From Gnetum montanum (lineage: Eukaryota > Streptophyta > Gnetopsida > Gnetales > Gnetaceae): DNA of 64,000 nt. The stretch covers positions 70,120 to 134,119 of the forward strand of contig MNCI01011788.1 in the NCBI GenBank assembly GCA_015680685.1, written 5' to 3'. Both the position numbers and the translations under genes were made by a program. The first letter of the stretch is position 1; every line of letters starts with the position of its first letter. The notes beneath the pieces were generated by a model. It was not told the DNA's origin, did no database searches, and worked only from the letters and a program-made list of their open reading frames with translations. This document shows positions 34,972 through 45,639 of the stretch, piece after piece.

Positions 34972-36674
34972 TGATAAATCATTGATTGGATGCATCAACA
35001 ACGTCACGTTGATGCATGAGGAGATGCATCAATGCATATATGTCAACGAAGTATCTGTGTTTGCCTATATAAATGCATGCACCCACCACATTTATGGCAT
35101 CTTTAATTTAGTAGCTTAATGAAGTTCTTGCAGTTTGCTTTCCCAACAATTAGAATATTTTATAAGTGCTGACAATAGGAGTCGAGAAGTATACAAGTCC
35201 TTATTCAAACACTAATGTACCTCAACACTTCGATGTAATGGCAATAAAGATGAGCTTCTTGATAAACCTTATAACATTTGGAATTAGCTTAATATTTACT
35301 TCAATGCACATTATGATTCATGCAATTTACTTTAATGTCTTTTGTTAATTAAATAAGATTTGTTAATACACATAACTATGAGCGCCTCAAACATAATGTT
35401 ATTGCTTGGTAATCCTAGTAGTGCTAGAACTTTGTAACCTAGCAGCATTATAACATGTTCAAGATATGCACAGTAGGTGGGACCAAATGCTTATGTTAGT
35501 GATGAGTGGTGATGTACCCCTACATCTAACAATACAAATCACAAGCCTTCACACACAATCTAATTGAATTCTATGGATGGGACTAGTTGTGCATCTAAAT
35601 TGTTATGCTTTGATTGTAATTCGTTGTCTTCCGACTTGGACTAGTGGTAGCTTTGTCACGTATGGTTTAGTCCAAAGTGAGGCATATGATTATTGATGTT
35701 GTTTGGCCATAAGATACTCCTAATGATAATAAAGAGATAAATTAATTAAGCTAATTAACAATGGAAAGTAAAATCTAAACTAGCCTATATGTGATGAGTA
35801 TTCATTCTTAATCATTCGTACATGCCTTGGACTTTGCATAACTATCACTGGGATTACCAAGCGTACATTACTAGGCATACCAAATGGTACACTGTTGGGC
35901 TACCAAGTAATTACACTTAAGAACTTGTGATTAGTCATACTCATTTTGCTTAATGATGGAAATAATAAAGAGTAATAAATGAAAACATTAACTAAGGAAA
36001 ACAATAAACATTTAAGCAATTGAAAGCAATAATAAATCTCAGTGGATGCTGCAATGATGAAAGTAATCTTGATCTTTATTGTCAATCATGTAACGTGTCC
36101 AAGTATGTCATATTCAAATAAGGATGACGTACAATCACTTAACATCATGCTACAGGCATGCACTAGAAAACAACAAAACTTGAAATCAAAAATCAAAAAT
36201 CTATCAACAATCTATATCCCAACCATGCACCCGAGTGTGGTATTTATAGGATAGCATGGAAGGGGTAATATCGAATGCCCAACATTGGAGATTGTGCCCC
36301 AATATTGGATACCTTATATCATGCCTCGATACTGGATATTCGATATCGAAGTCATGTAAAACATGACTCATCAGTTAGGAATTAGCTTAAGAGACTAGAT
36401 AGTTATTAGATTAATTACCAGCTAATCATTTTATTTTATGCTTAGGATAAAATAGATAAAAAATATAAAATGTTACAAATCATATGCCTTGGTTACACTT
36501 AACCATACGCTTGCACTTATACAAGTGGAACCAAGAAGACAATGATCATGTCCTTAGATTTACTATCCTAGATAATGTGCACTTACAAAACTAAAGTCTA
36601 TGAAATTCAACAAGATTGCACATGAATGCTTGTAATTCATATGGTTGGGCATAGGATATACCCGTTGCTCATCA
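34972..36674 (+). repeat. 3' LTR of element E, interrupted by a solo LTR
   Basis: The plus-orientation LTR is in two parts: 34972-35499 and 36379-36674 (after the duplicated target). Together they are about 824 bp, matching C's 5' LTR (49705-50579) in order. Landmarks are TATATAAAT at 35066-35074, 'cttatgttagga' split at the insertion, and GCTCATCA at the end. Confidence 0.88.
35500..36373 (-). mobile_element. Solo LTR (874 bp) nested in E's 3' LTR, with perfect 5-bp target duplication
   Basis: It begins TGATGAGTGG and ends ACTCATCA, minus orientation. It is flanked on both sides by GTTAG (35495-35499 and 36374-36378). Removing the insert and one GTTAG restores 'cttatgttagga', exactly as in C's LTR near 50250. 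TATA on the minus strand is at 36241-36249. The U3 repeats read aatattgg / gatatcga type. No internal sequence remains, so recombination between two LTRs, or loss by a similar route, is inferred. Confidence 0.93.
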
Positions 36675-36864
36675 ATTACATACACTCATAGCTTGTATAT
36701 CTTATGGCAAGACAAATTCTCTAAAGCAACCTTTTAGGATTCACAATACCATTGTTGGTATTTTCGAGGGATATAATGGTTGAGAAAATGAAATATTTCT
36801 TATGAGGACTTGCAACAAAATCCTATGCATATTTTCCAACTAGTCAAGTAGAATATTTTAATAC

Positions 36865-37107
36865 AGATATGGTCTAATGTGAAAGAAAAGAGAGGATTTT
36901 ATTTATACCATATTAGATCTACTAATCTAGATGTAGAAGCTTACTATCTCTCAATTGCTATCTCAATTAAGTATCAAAATGCTATTAACAATCTTCAATT
37001 AAGTTCTCATCATCTTAGAATTGAATGTGGAAGATAGATTCAACTCTCTTGGAAAGAGTACATTTGTAGGTTGTGTATATCAAAAGCACCTGAAGATGAG
37101 TTACATC
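36865..37107 (+). mobile_element. LINE 3'-module fragment
   Basis: It matches the reverse complement of 29700-29880 and the plus strand near 6880-6980 ('catcatcttagaattgaa', 'gtggaagatagatt', 'catttgtaggttgtg', 'gaagatgagttacat'). It stops abruptly at about 37107, where an RTE-like reading begins in the same orientation. Confidence 0.6.
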
Positions 37108-38650
37108 CAAGAAGAAAATTCAAGTTTTAATTTAGTTAATGAACTTTCCTTCTTTGAAGTGAAGATAACCTTATCAAATATGAAAAATGGAAAAGTTTTT
37201 GGACCAAATAACATTCCTATAGAAGCTTGGAAAGCATTAGGAGATACAAGAATTTCTTCATTGATACAATTATTTAACAAAATTTTGAAGGATGGAGAAC
37301 TACCTAATAATTGGAGGAAAAGCTTTGTTGTTCCCATTTACAAAATATAGGAGACACACAAAATTGTACAAACCATAGAGGAATCAAGAAAATGAGCCAT
37401 AATATGAAGCTTGGGAAGAGACTTATAGAGTAGTGTCTTAGACTTGAATCAATAATATCAAAAAATCAATTTGGATTTATGCTAAGGAGAACTACTATAA
37501 AGGCTATTATTTTGATACAACAATGAATGAGTAAATTTAGAAAACATAGAAAAAATCTATATATGATCTTCATTGACTTAGAAAAAGCATACGATAGAGT
37601 ACCTAGAGATATTATTTAGTGGGCCTTGCAGAGGAAAAACATTCTTGATAAATATATTAAAGTGATTTAATACATGTATGAAGGAGCCATCACTAAAATT
37701 AGAATAGCTTATGGAATAACCTGTAATTTTCTAGTCACAATACATCATTATTTGTACTTGGCCCATACTTATTTGTCATTATCATAGATAAATTAACAAA
37801 GGAAATACAAGATGAAATCCCTTGGTGTATGCTATTTACAAATGATATTGTGTTGGTAGATACAACTCAAAAAAATATTGTAGCTAAAATGGAGAAGTGG
37901 AGACATCCTCTAGAATCAATAGGCTTAAAAATTAGTGAAGTAAGATAGATTATATGAAATGTAATTTTAGTAACAACATAAAAAATGGTGAAATAGAAGT
38001 GACAATTCAAGGCAAAAAATTCATTCATTACAAATAGTTTCGCTACCTAGGATCAATTCTGCAATCAAATGGTGAAATTGATAAAGATATTAGAAATAGA
38101 ATTAAGGAAGAATGGTCAAAATGGAGATAGGATAGAGGTGTTCTACATGATAAAAGAATACCAATAAAATAAAATGGAAATTTCACAAGACACAAATCAA
38201 GCCTACTATCTTATATGGTGTTGAATGTTAGGCAATGCAAAAGAGGTATGAACAACAAGTTAGTGTGGAAAAAATGCAAATGCTTCGATGGATGTTGAAT
38301 GTTACTAGAAGAGATAAACTACATGATACATACATCAAAGGAAAACTTGGAGTGGCTTCTATTTCAAATAAGCTACAAGAATGACAACTTAAATAGTTTG
38401 GACATGTGCAAAGAAGGTCACACAATGAGCCAATAAACAAAGGTTACTACATCAATATTCTAGGAAAGAAACTAAAAGAAATACAAAAGAGGACATTGGA
38501 AAAATGATCAAAGATTATTAAATAAAGATCTAGCTCTTGATAGAGACAAATGGCTAAAAAGTAATTATGTAGCCAATGCCATTTTATTGGAACAAGGCCA
38601 AGATGATGATGATGATGTAGTTAGTTTAGAAAATTATGAATAAAAATGTC
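37108..38650 (+). mobile_element. RTE-like LINE copy, inactive
   Basis: The reading order matches plant RTE-type RT: KITLSNMKNGKVFGPNNIPI, EAWKALGDTRISSLIQLFN, LPNNWRKSFVVPIY. After a frameshift near 37348 come GDTQNCTNHRGIKKMSHNMK, NQFGFMLRRTT, FIDLEKAYDRVPRDII and YMYEGAITKIRIAYG. The catalytic motif follows as MLFTNDIVLVD (family FADD; here Ala to Thr and Asp to Asn). The C-terminal part includes YLGSILQSNGEIDKDI, RNRIKEEW and EKMQMLRWMLNVTRRDKL. The 3' end has a GATGATGATGATG tract at about 38605, typical of RTE tails. It is 5'-truncated, with no endonuclease. Confidence 0.85.
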
Positions 38651-39932
38651 ATGTGGATTAAAGTAATGAAGATTAAATATTTAAACTAGATTTTCTATAA
38701 GAATTACGTATTATGAGTGCTTCTCTAATTACTACATGAAACCTTAGAATCATAAGGTTTTCTTATAGAAAAAATAACATTTTTACAAAGCTACAAAAGA
38801 TAAAATGAATAAAGAGGCTATTCACAATAACAAAATGGGTTTAATATTTAAAGTTCATGTTTAAAGTCAATTGGGTATGAGAATTTTTTTTTTTTTTTTT
38901 GAAAAAATTTAAAGTAAAACTTTTAATATTTATTTTGCAATGTAAACCAAATTTTACTATATAATTAGCAAAACCCAAGGCCTTCGATCTTGATCCCTCC
39001 AATAAAGAAATGTATTGAGAAGATTAGAAATAACTATGAAAACAACAAAATGCAAAAAGAATTAACCACATAAAAACCCATTATAATGAAGAACAATAGA
39101 AAAGAAAGTTATTCTCAAGATCGTGCTAGAATAAGATAAATGAATAGAAAATACAATTTCCTTAATTCTTACTATAATCAATATGCTTGTACATCAAGTA
39201 AGGTATTTTCGAGTTGTCTCAAAATTTACTCATGGCTTTTATATTTTGAAGATCTCTTCAAATCCATTTTAAAGATCATTAGATTTTTATTAAATGCTAA
39301 TATTAATAAGTCCATCATTTAAATGTTTCTATTTTCTCTACTCATAATCAATTATTATTTAATGATATCTTAATATTAGTTGTCATTGGTATTCATAACA
39401 AAATGATAATTTTCTCAAGAATTCTACTATTATGATGATAATATATACTGTAGTATTTTTGTATGATATTTTCTTATATTCAAATTAAGTAGAAATGTTG
39501 GTAATAATGTTGTAAATTAAAAATTTTTAATTAAAACAAAATGATTATGTGATCAATATGACGTGTAAATTTCAAATTGAAATCTTCACATTTGAATGAA
39601 TTAATTAATATAAAAGGATTTCATAAATCCTTTTATATTAAAGTAATAAGTTTTAAAAAGATTTTTCTACAAGGCAAATAATTTTATCAATATATATAAA
39701 GTTTTATTTGCAAAAGAGAAGGATGTGGCATAATGCTCACTGGGTTGATTTACAAAGATGATAAAAATTTTACCTACTATGTAACTTTTACACTCTTAGA
39801 TCACGAAACTTACTTAAAAGGTTTCCCTCTTGTAATGATGTTGGCAATAAAGAAAGAAGCACCAAGGTGGAGGACTTGATCACAACTATTTGTTGTCATA
39901 ACATATCCTAGATTTAGAGTACCTCCAAGAAC
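38650..39932. other. Stretch without recognisable gene
   Basis: AT-rich. It holds a T run near 38890 and a perfect hairpin at 39607-39639. No coding signal was recognised. Confidence 0.5.
39607..39639. repeat. Perfect 15-bp inverted repeat with 3-bp loop
   Basis: Arms AATATAAAAGGATTT (39607-39621) and its reverse complement (39625-39639) surround CAT. It could be the remnant of a small inverted-repeat element. A related half (ccttttatattaatataaaa) occurs near 7403. No poly-U-type terminator role is suggested. Confidence 0.85.
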
Positions 39933-40350
39933 ATGAGACAAAAAAGGTACTATCCTTTTAGAGATGTACAACATGATCTTGGAAGAAACCATGAAGAAGT
40001 TGAACTAAAATGGATTTATGTTCAACACATATATGAATTAGAAGATGAGACATTTAATCAAGATTTTGAATGTGGTTACAAAGAAGAGAGGCATTATGGA
40101 GATATCATTTCAGAGCGATAGGATGATATTGAATATGATTTTGAAATAATGAATCCACATTTACTTGCATTAACTCATTTCAAACAAACTAAACTTAAAA
40201 TACTTGGATTAAGAAATTGAGATAGACAACATGAATGGTCAACTAGCTATTCTAGAGAAGATATTGCAAAGATTGCTACATCTTTTGTTCATTGTCCTAG
40301 ATGACATAGGATAATAACACATTCAAGAATATTTTTAATTTCTTATGTTT
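39933..40350 (+). pseudogene. Unrecognised broken reading frame, about 135 codons
   Basis: One frame stays readable from ATG 39933 to a stop at about 40351, broken only by TAG, TGA and TGA codons. It is rich in acidic and aromatic residues: HEEVELKWIYVQHIYELEDE, then GYKEERHYGDIISER, DDIEYDFEIMNPHLLALTH and SREDIAKIATSFVHCPR. The readability over this length in AT-rich DNA suggests a former coding segment. I do not recognise the family; it could be a host exon or a transposon ORF. It lies just upstream of duplication copy 2. Confidence 0.35.
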
Positions 40351-40599
40351 AAATAATCTCTTTAAGTAATGACTAGTGATTACTAAGTTATATATTTATT
40401 ATATAGATCTATAATTTGAGCCAAAGAATCTTCTTTGTTAACAAGTAACAAGGTATTTAAATTAAATATTTTATGATCTAAAGGAATAATAAGATTTGTT
40501 TATCAAAATTTTCATAATCAAGAGATCAGCCAAATTTGGTTTTTTAAAACTTATGAAAGGGTTCAAAAAAGAACAAATTTGGCCTTTATACGCAAATGG

Positions 40600-42340
40600 A
40601 GGATAGAAACGATGACATTTTTGCTCTTATTTTGCTGTTGCTCTTATTTTGCTGAAACAAGCTGCAATACAAAATGACTTTATAATTGAGATACCGTGCA
40701 TGAAGCAGCACGCTATAAAAAACAAAGGCTGAATCAGATTGCATTTAATAAACATTCATGCTTCGTAACCATCAAAAACCATGCTCAGCATCAACCAAGT
40801 CTGCAAAATAAAACAAACGCCGTTGGCAAATAGAATTGACCGGCAGAATGAAAGAGACCATGAAATCGACACGTAGAAAACGACATGGAAAATTCATTTG
40901 ACAATCAAATGTAACGCAGAAAAGACGTGAAAGTATTTAATTAACATAAATTTGAAATTCCAAAATAAGGCGAGGTTGGTGCTGTGTGGTCAGTGGTGTG
41001 GCAAATTAGTTAACATTGATGCTGTGCCGAGCATGAATGAGTACGCTTTGTCGAGGAGGAATCAGTGACGCCATGAAAGCACTTCCCGCTTTGTCTGCCA
41101 TCTCTCATTTGCTGTTCGCTACGCACGGACTTGGCATCCTCCTAATGAAGCCATTTATTCCAATATTAACTGACGCTAAAGTTTACACTACTAAATTTTT
41201 GGATGCATTTCATGGTTGGCAAACTGCTATATTTTATTCATTTATTGGTAATGCCTGTGGCAACTTCGCTTAAAGTATCAGCCATGGGCATTGCCTTTTT
41301 ATAACATCTTTGTCGAAGGCTCAAAGAGTTGTTCAAAGTGTAACGCTGCTTATTAACGTTACCAACTCTTTGCAATTGCTTTTTGAGGTTAATTAATAGA
41401 CGCATGTCTTTCATATTGGTATGCATGTCTTTGGAAAGACATGAACTGCCTGGACAATTTCATTTTCTTTTTAAGATAACCTAACTTTGTCATGACGTCG
41501 TAAAGATAGCTGGCTTGGAAACAAGTGTATTAGTTTTCAATAACTTGTACCACATAACAATTGCTAATCCCTCATAACTTGTGCCACATACAATTGCTAA
41601 TCCCTTAAAAGACATACTTGATAGATTTTTTAAGAAAGTATTGTATGATAAATTCTTGAATCTATGGTATGGTAGTTGACAAACCCAACAATTTATAAGT
41701 TAAGTCATTCACAAACAAATACATTACAAGTTGAATCATGGATAAACAAACAATTTACAAGTTAGGTCATTCACACACAAACAAGTTGCGTGTTGAGTTT
41801 TAAAAATGACATAGGAAATCCATGCATGATATATTTTTAAAAGAGTGTAAGATGCTTGACCTATTCATGATGAAGTTGAAGTTTAAAAATTTAAATGATA
41901 GTTTTGATAAAGAATACATATATATATAGTAAAATAAGTCTAAAAAGCCTCTAACTAATGTTAAATGATGTTGCTCGAAGTTGAAAAAGAGAGAACATTA
42001 TTGGGAGAATCTTAATGATAAATCATGTTACAATGCAATTTCTAAATGGCATAAAGAAGACCAAATTTATCATGATGTCTTCAAGATAGCTAGCTTGGAA
42101 ACTAGAATATTAGTTTTCAATAACATGTACTAGAAAACAATTGCTAATGCCTTAAAGACATCATAAATCTTTTAAAGAATTATTATATAATAAATTCTTG
42201 GATCTATGATCTGTTAGTTGACAAAACCAACAATTTATAAGTTGAGTCATGCACAAGCAAACATGTTGCAAGTTGAGTCATTAATAAGCAAATGTCATTA
42301 GCACACATATAAGTTACGCGTTGAGTTTAAAAATGACATA
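40600..42340 (+). repeat. Segmental duplication, copy 2, left part
   Basis: Aligns in the same orientation with 7690-9190 (landmarks given for copy 1). A part is present twice in tandem here: 41480-42060 and 42061-42340 both align with about 8670-8960 of copy 1 ('gataaattcttg.atctatg', 'caacaatttataagtt', 'attagttttcaataac'). The continuation matching 10118-10640 lies at 49140-49690, so the copy was split by later insertions. Confidence 0.75.
41073..41273 (+). CDS. Short hydrophobic open reading frame, 66 codons, possible host gene fragment
   Basis: Starts MKALPALSAISHLLFATHGL, then LLMKPFIPILTDAKVY, and ends in AIFYSFIGNACGNFA with TAA at 41271-41273. An in-frame ATG at 41037 would add 12 residues. 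I prefer 41073 because the similarity with the other copy (8429) begins there. Two hydrophobic stretches (about residues 5-35 and 50-64) suggest a small membrane protein or the first exon of one. Local GC and CpG are higher than in the surrounding repeats. I do not recognise a family. It may be a gene fragment rather than a working gene. Confidence 0.35.
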   Translation: MKALPALSAISHLLFATHGLGILLMKPFIPILTDAKVYTTKFLDAFHGWQTAIFYSFIGNACGNFA

Positions 42341-42430
42341 GAAAATAATGAGGTGTTAACCTGGTCATATGACTCTAGATTTAAAATCTCCAAGTCATGA
42401 ATTTGATTCTAGTGGATTGTGTTGAGTTAT

Positions 42431-42680
42431 TGATGAGACACGGTTTACACTAGGGCACGATATCGCGTACGCGATATCGCGACCGACGCGATATCGCATC
42501 CCATGCGATATCGCGTACGCGATATCACGTCGCGCCGCCATTTCTATAAATAAGAGGCGGCACTCCCCTTTTTCCCNAACATTTACATCAATTTCCACTT
42601 CCGTAGTTGAATAGAAAGTGTTCAAGAACAAAAACATTGAAGGTAGTAATACAAAGCTTTGGCAAAATACCAACTCTTGT
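42431..42680 (+). mobile_element. LTR 5' fragment with CGATATCG palindrome array
   Basis: Starts TGATGAGACACGG (42431) in plus orientation. Within 42458-42527 there are four perfect CGATATCG sites and one degenerate site, forming a 22-bp perfect palindrome at 42458-42479. TATAAATAAG is at 42545-42554. Similarity to the start of D's LTR continues through 'aaagctttggcaaaatacc' (near 42655) and then fades. One N occurs at 42577. The rest of the LTR is missing; element B begins 200 bp further right. Confidence 0.75.
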
Positions 42681-42880
42681 AGAAGAGGAATAACTAATTA
42701 AAAATGATAACATAAATTATCCAATAAATTGTTCATTGCAATTGACCTTATGTTGAGATTCTTTACCAATAGCGATAGCCTACTTCTTAATATAAAGTTT
42801 AATTTTTGAGTAAACAATATCTTTTCAAATGAGGAAAAATTTTCTTTACATGTTGTTTATTTGAACTGATCAATACCTAT

Positions 42881-43710
42881 TTATGAGTGGTGAGGTACCC
42901 CTATGTCCAATCATACAAATCACAAGTATTCACACACGATTTGGTTGAATTTCATACATGGGACTAGTTGTGGCATCTAGATCATTATGCTCTTATTGTA
43001 GTTTGCTATCTTCCCGCTTGGACTAGTGGTAGCTTTGTCACGTATGGTTTAGTCCAAAGTGAGGCATATGATTTTTTTCATTGTATGTTTTATAAGTTTA
43101 ATCGCCTACAACAAGAATGAAAGGTGAAGTAATTTAAGATCTAATTCATCTACTACGTAGCTAGCCTAACACAAGTACTTGTCCCACTTTCCTGGACACA
43201 TCTTGAACACATATAGCATTGTTGGGCTACCAAACGTTAAGTGTTGCTGGGTTACCAAGCACTATATGTATGCTTGAAGTGGTCATGCTTGTGTTCATTA
43301 ACAACAAGAAATTAACTGCTTAATTAAAATGCATTAAAAGTAAAGTGCATGAAAGTAAAGTGCATTAAAGAAAACATTAATCTATTCTCAATGTTGCAAG
43401 GATGGTCAAAAGAGTTCATTTTTATTCTCATCACATTGCTGCACTCAGGTACATCAATGTTCAAACAAAGATTCGTACACAATTAGACTCCTATTGTGGG
43501 CACTCAAAAAATATTCTAACTCTGGAGAAAATAAATTGTAAGAGCTTCACTACTCTAACCAAAAAACTATGAAAAACTATATGAAAATTGTGAGCCTAAT
43601 TGCTATATTTATAGGCTAGCGTATATCCCGCAACATTAGATACCCAACATCACATCTTAGCTTCAATGTCAGATACCCAACTTTGGAGAAAATGAAAACA
43701 TGATTCATCA
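42881..43710 (-). repeat. 3' LTR of element B
   Basis: It starts TTATGAGTGG, where the family has TGATGAGTGG (one change), and ends GATTCATCA at 43710, followed by the PPT complement tacccccac (43711-43719). TATA on the minus strand is at 43606-43614. The U3 has 'acattagatacccaacatc' repeats at 43630-43685. Confidence 0.87.
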
Positions 43711-45639
43711 TACCCCCACAACTAAATGAAAACTCATCCTTGAGTAAAGAAGAGGAGGAACAAGTTCCTTACAAAATATTGGAAAGGTATGGGATTATTG
43801 ACTGATAGAAAAACTGACTTAGATGGAATAAATAGACTTTGAGTTCCCTAGTGTACAGAGTTACAATATTTACAAAATTGGTTATTTATGATAAGAGAAG
43901 TGAACACCCTAGATAAAACTAACATCCAATGCCTCTTGGCAACTAAAGAGTGAGAGAGAAGATCCAACAATCATGAACAGTTTGCATCATGTGGCACTGC
44001 TACATCATCCTTGGTGAAGATAGTCCCACTTCCAATCCATGCTTCCCACTACAATCACAACAAAATTATGAATTTGTATGTAATATGTAACACAGAGCTA
44101 GTAAATGCCTTGTCTCATCGATGGTTACTCTCAGCTAGGTTGTGATTATGGTATATTGATTCCTTTAGGAGTGTTAGTGGGAAGGCTAACAAATCGAGTA
44201 AAATAGATAAGAAGTCTAGCAAATTTGGAAAAGTTCAACACAAGGAAATATTTGAAAAGGAAATTTCACTAAAAAAGGTTGTGAAGATGTGCACAACTAA
44301 AATTCATTGATGAGGTAAACAAAATAATTTGATTATATGAGTGTCTAAGGGTAAAGAACTTAACTAACCCGACCAAAAGATATGTAAGTGGATCCTCCCC
44401 AAACTAGGCACAGGCCTTTTATGCCCTTGCATAACTTCAAATCAAAGAGTTCATGGGCTTCATGAATGATTAATGGTTACAGAAGGTTAAGTACACAAAC
44501 CCAAAAGAAACTACCTAAGAATTCTGACACATCAAACTAAGACATCGAACAAGAACATGAAACCAGTAGTGAGGTGAGACATGGAAAGCATAGATGGATG
44601 AGAGAGAGTGGAATGGAGTTCCTGATTAAGGTCACATGAAGTCCCTTATGGATTTTATGGTTAAATGACTTGATAAGATCCATCATTATTCTAGACCAAA
44701 ACCAACCACATTCAGTGACTTCGCATTATCATTCTAAGACCAATCCATCCCCCTAAGACACAAGAGTTCTTCCACAGAACAATCACCATTCCTTATTAAA
44801 GAAGAAAAGAGAAGTAGGAACTGAGGAAGGGCCTTAGTTAGAAGGGACCTTCAAGCATTGGTAACATGTCTTTCTAGTCCCATAACTAGTGCTTGTAGCC
44901 CGTTTATTATATCTAAGTGGTGTGCATTAAATTCTCATCTTTTTTTTTTTTGGATGAGAACCACACCATGCAAAGACTTATTCAACTTCCTTTTATTGGT
45001 CAACATGGAACGGTAACAAGTCCATGAAAACACACATGCACCCAGGCAAATAGAAAAGCACAAACAATACTGAATCCCATTGAAGTCACACCTTGTTCAA
45101 CACTTTGAATCCTTTTCAATTCTAGAAACTACCAAATTCACAAATTTTTTCAAGTTTTGTTAAAGTAAAAGGGACTACACATTTCTAGAACAAGGAAAAC
45201 CATAGAGTTTATGGATGGGTGGATGCTATGGACTTATTGCTTGTTGCATGAAAAAGAAACCATGTCCTAATCATTTGTAACAAAATTCAAAGCCAAAATC
45301 TAGACACCAACAATCAAATAACAAAATAATACATACCACCATCAAACAATACATTACCATTGCACCTGGCACTTATTAACAAAAAGTTAGAAAATCACAC
45401 CAAAATAAAATAAAAGAAAATATGAAAGAAACTATAAAATTTTCAGGAAATAGCAAATGTACTAACAATGGTGTAAAAAAATTAGAAAATATTAATAACA
45501 TGAAAACAAGATGTAAAATAAAGAATGTGTGAAACAAAAAGATGTAAAACAAAAAGATGAAAAACACTTAAGAATCCTAAAGCTTAGAATGGGGGGTAAC
45601 CCCCACAACTAAACATTTGGCCGTGACAAGGATTAATAA

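Larger units (their letters stand above)
29940..36674 (+). mobile_element. Element E: 5'-truncated Gypsy retrotransposon
   Basis: Plus strand. It starts within the integrase C-terminus (29951-30220), then the spacer, internal promoter region, candidate intron, ORF2 (to 34735), PPT (near 34960-34971) and 3' LTR (34972-36674, split by a solo LTR). The 5' LTR, gag and most of pol are missing; the left junction touches the telomere-type motif and a LINE fragment. It is the same family as A and C. Confidence 0.82.

Noticed and set aside
42431-42530. Possible CRISPR-like or satellite array
   Set aside because: The repeats are short palindromes without unique spacers of constant length, and they sit at the LTR U3 position before TATA.
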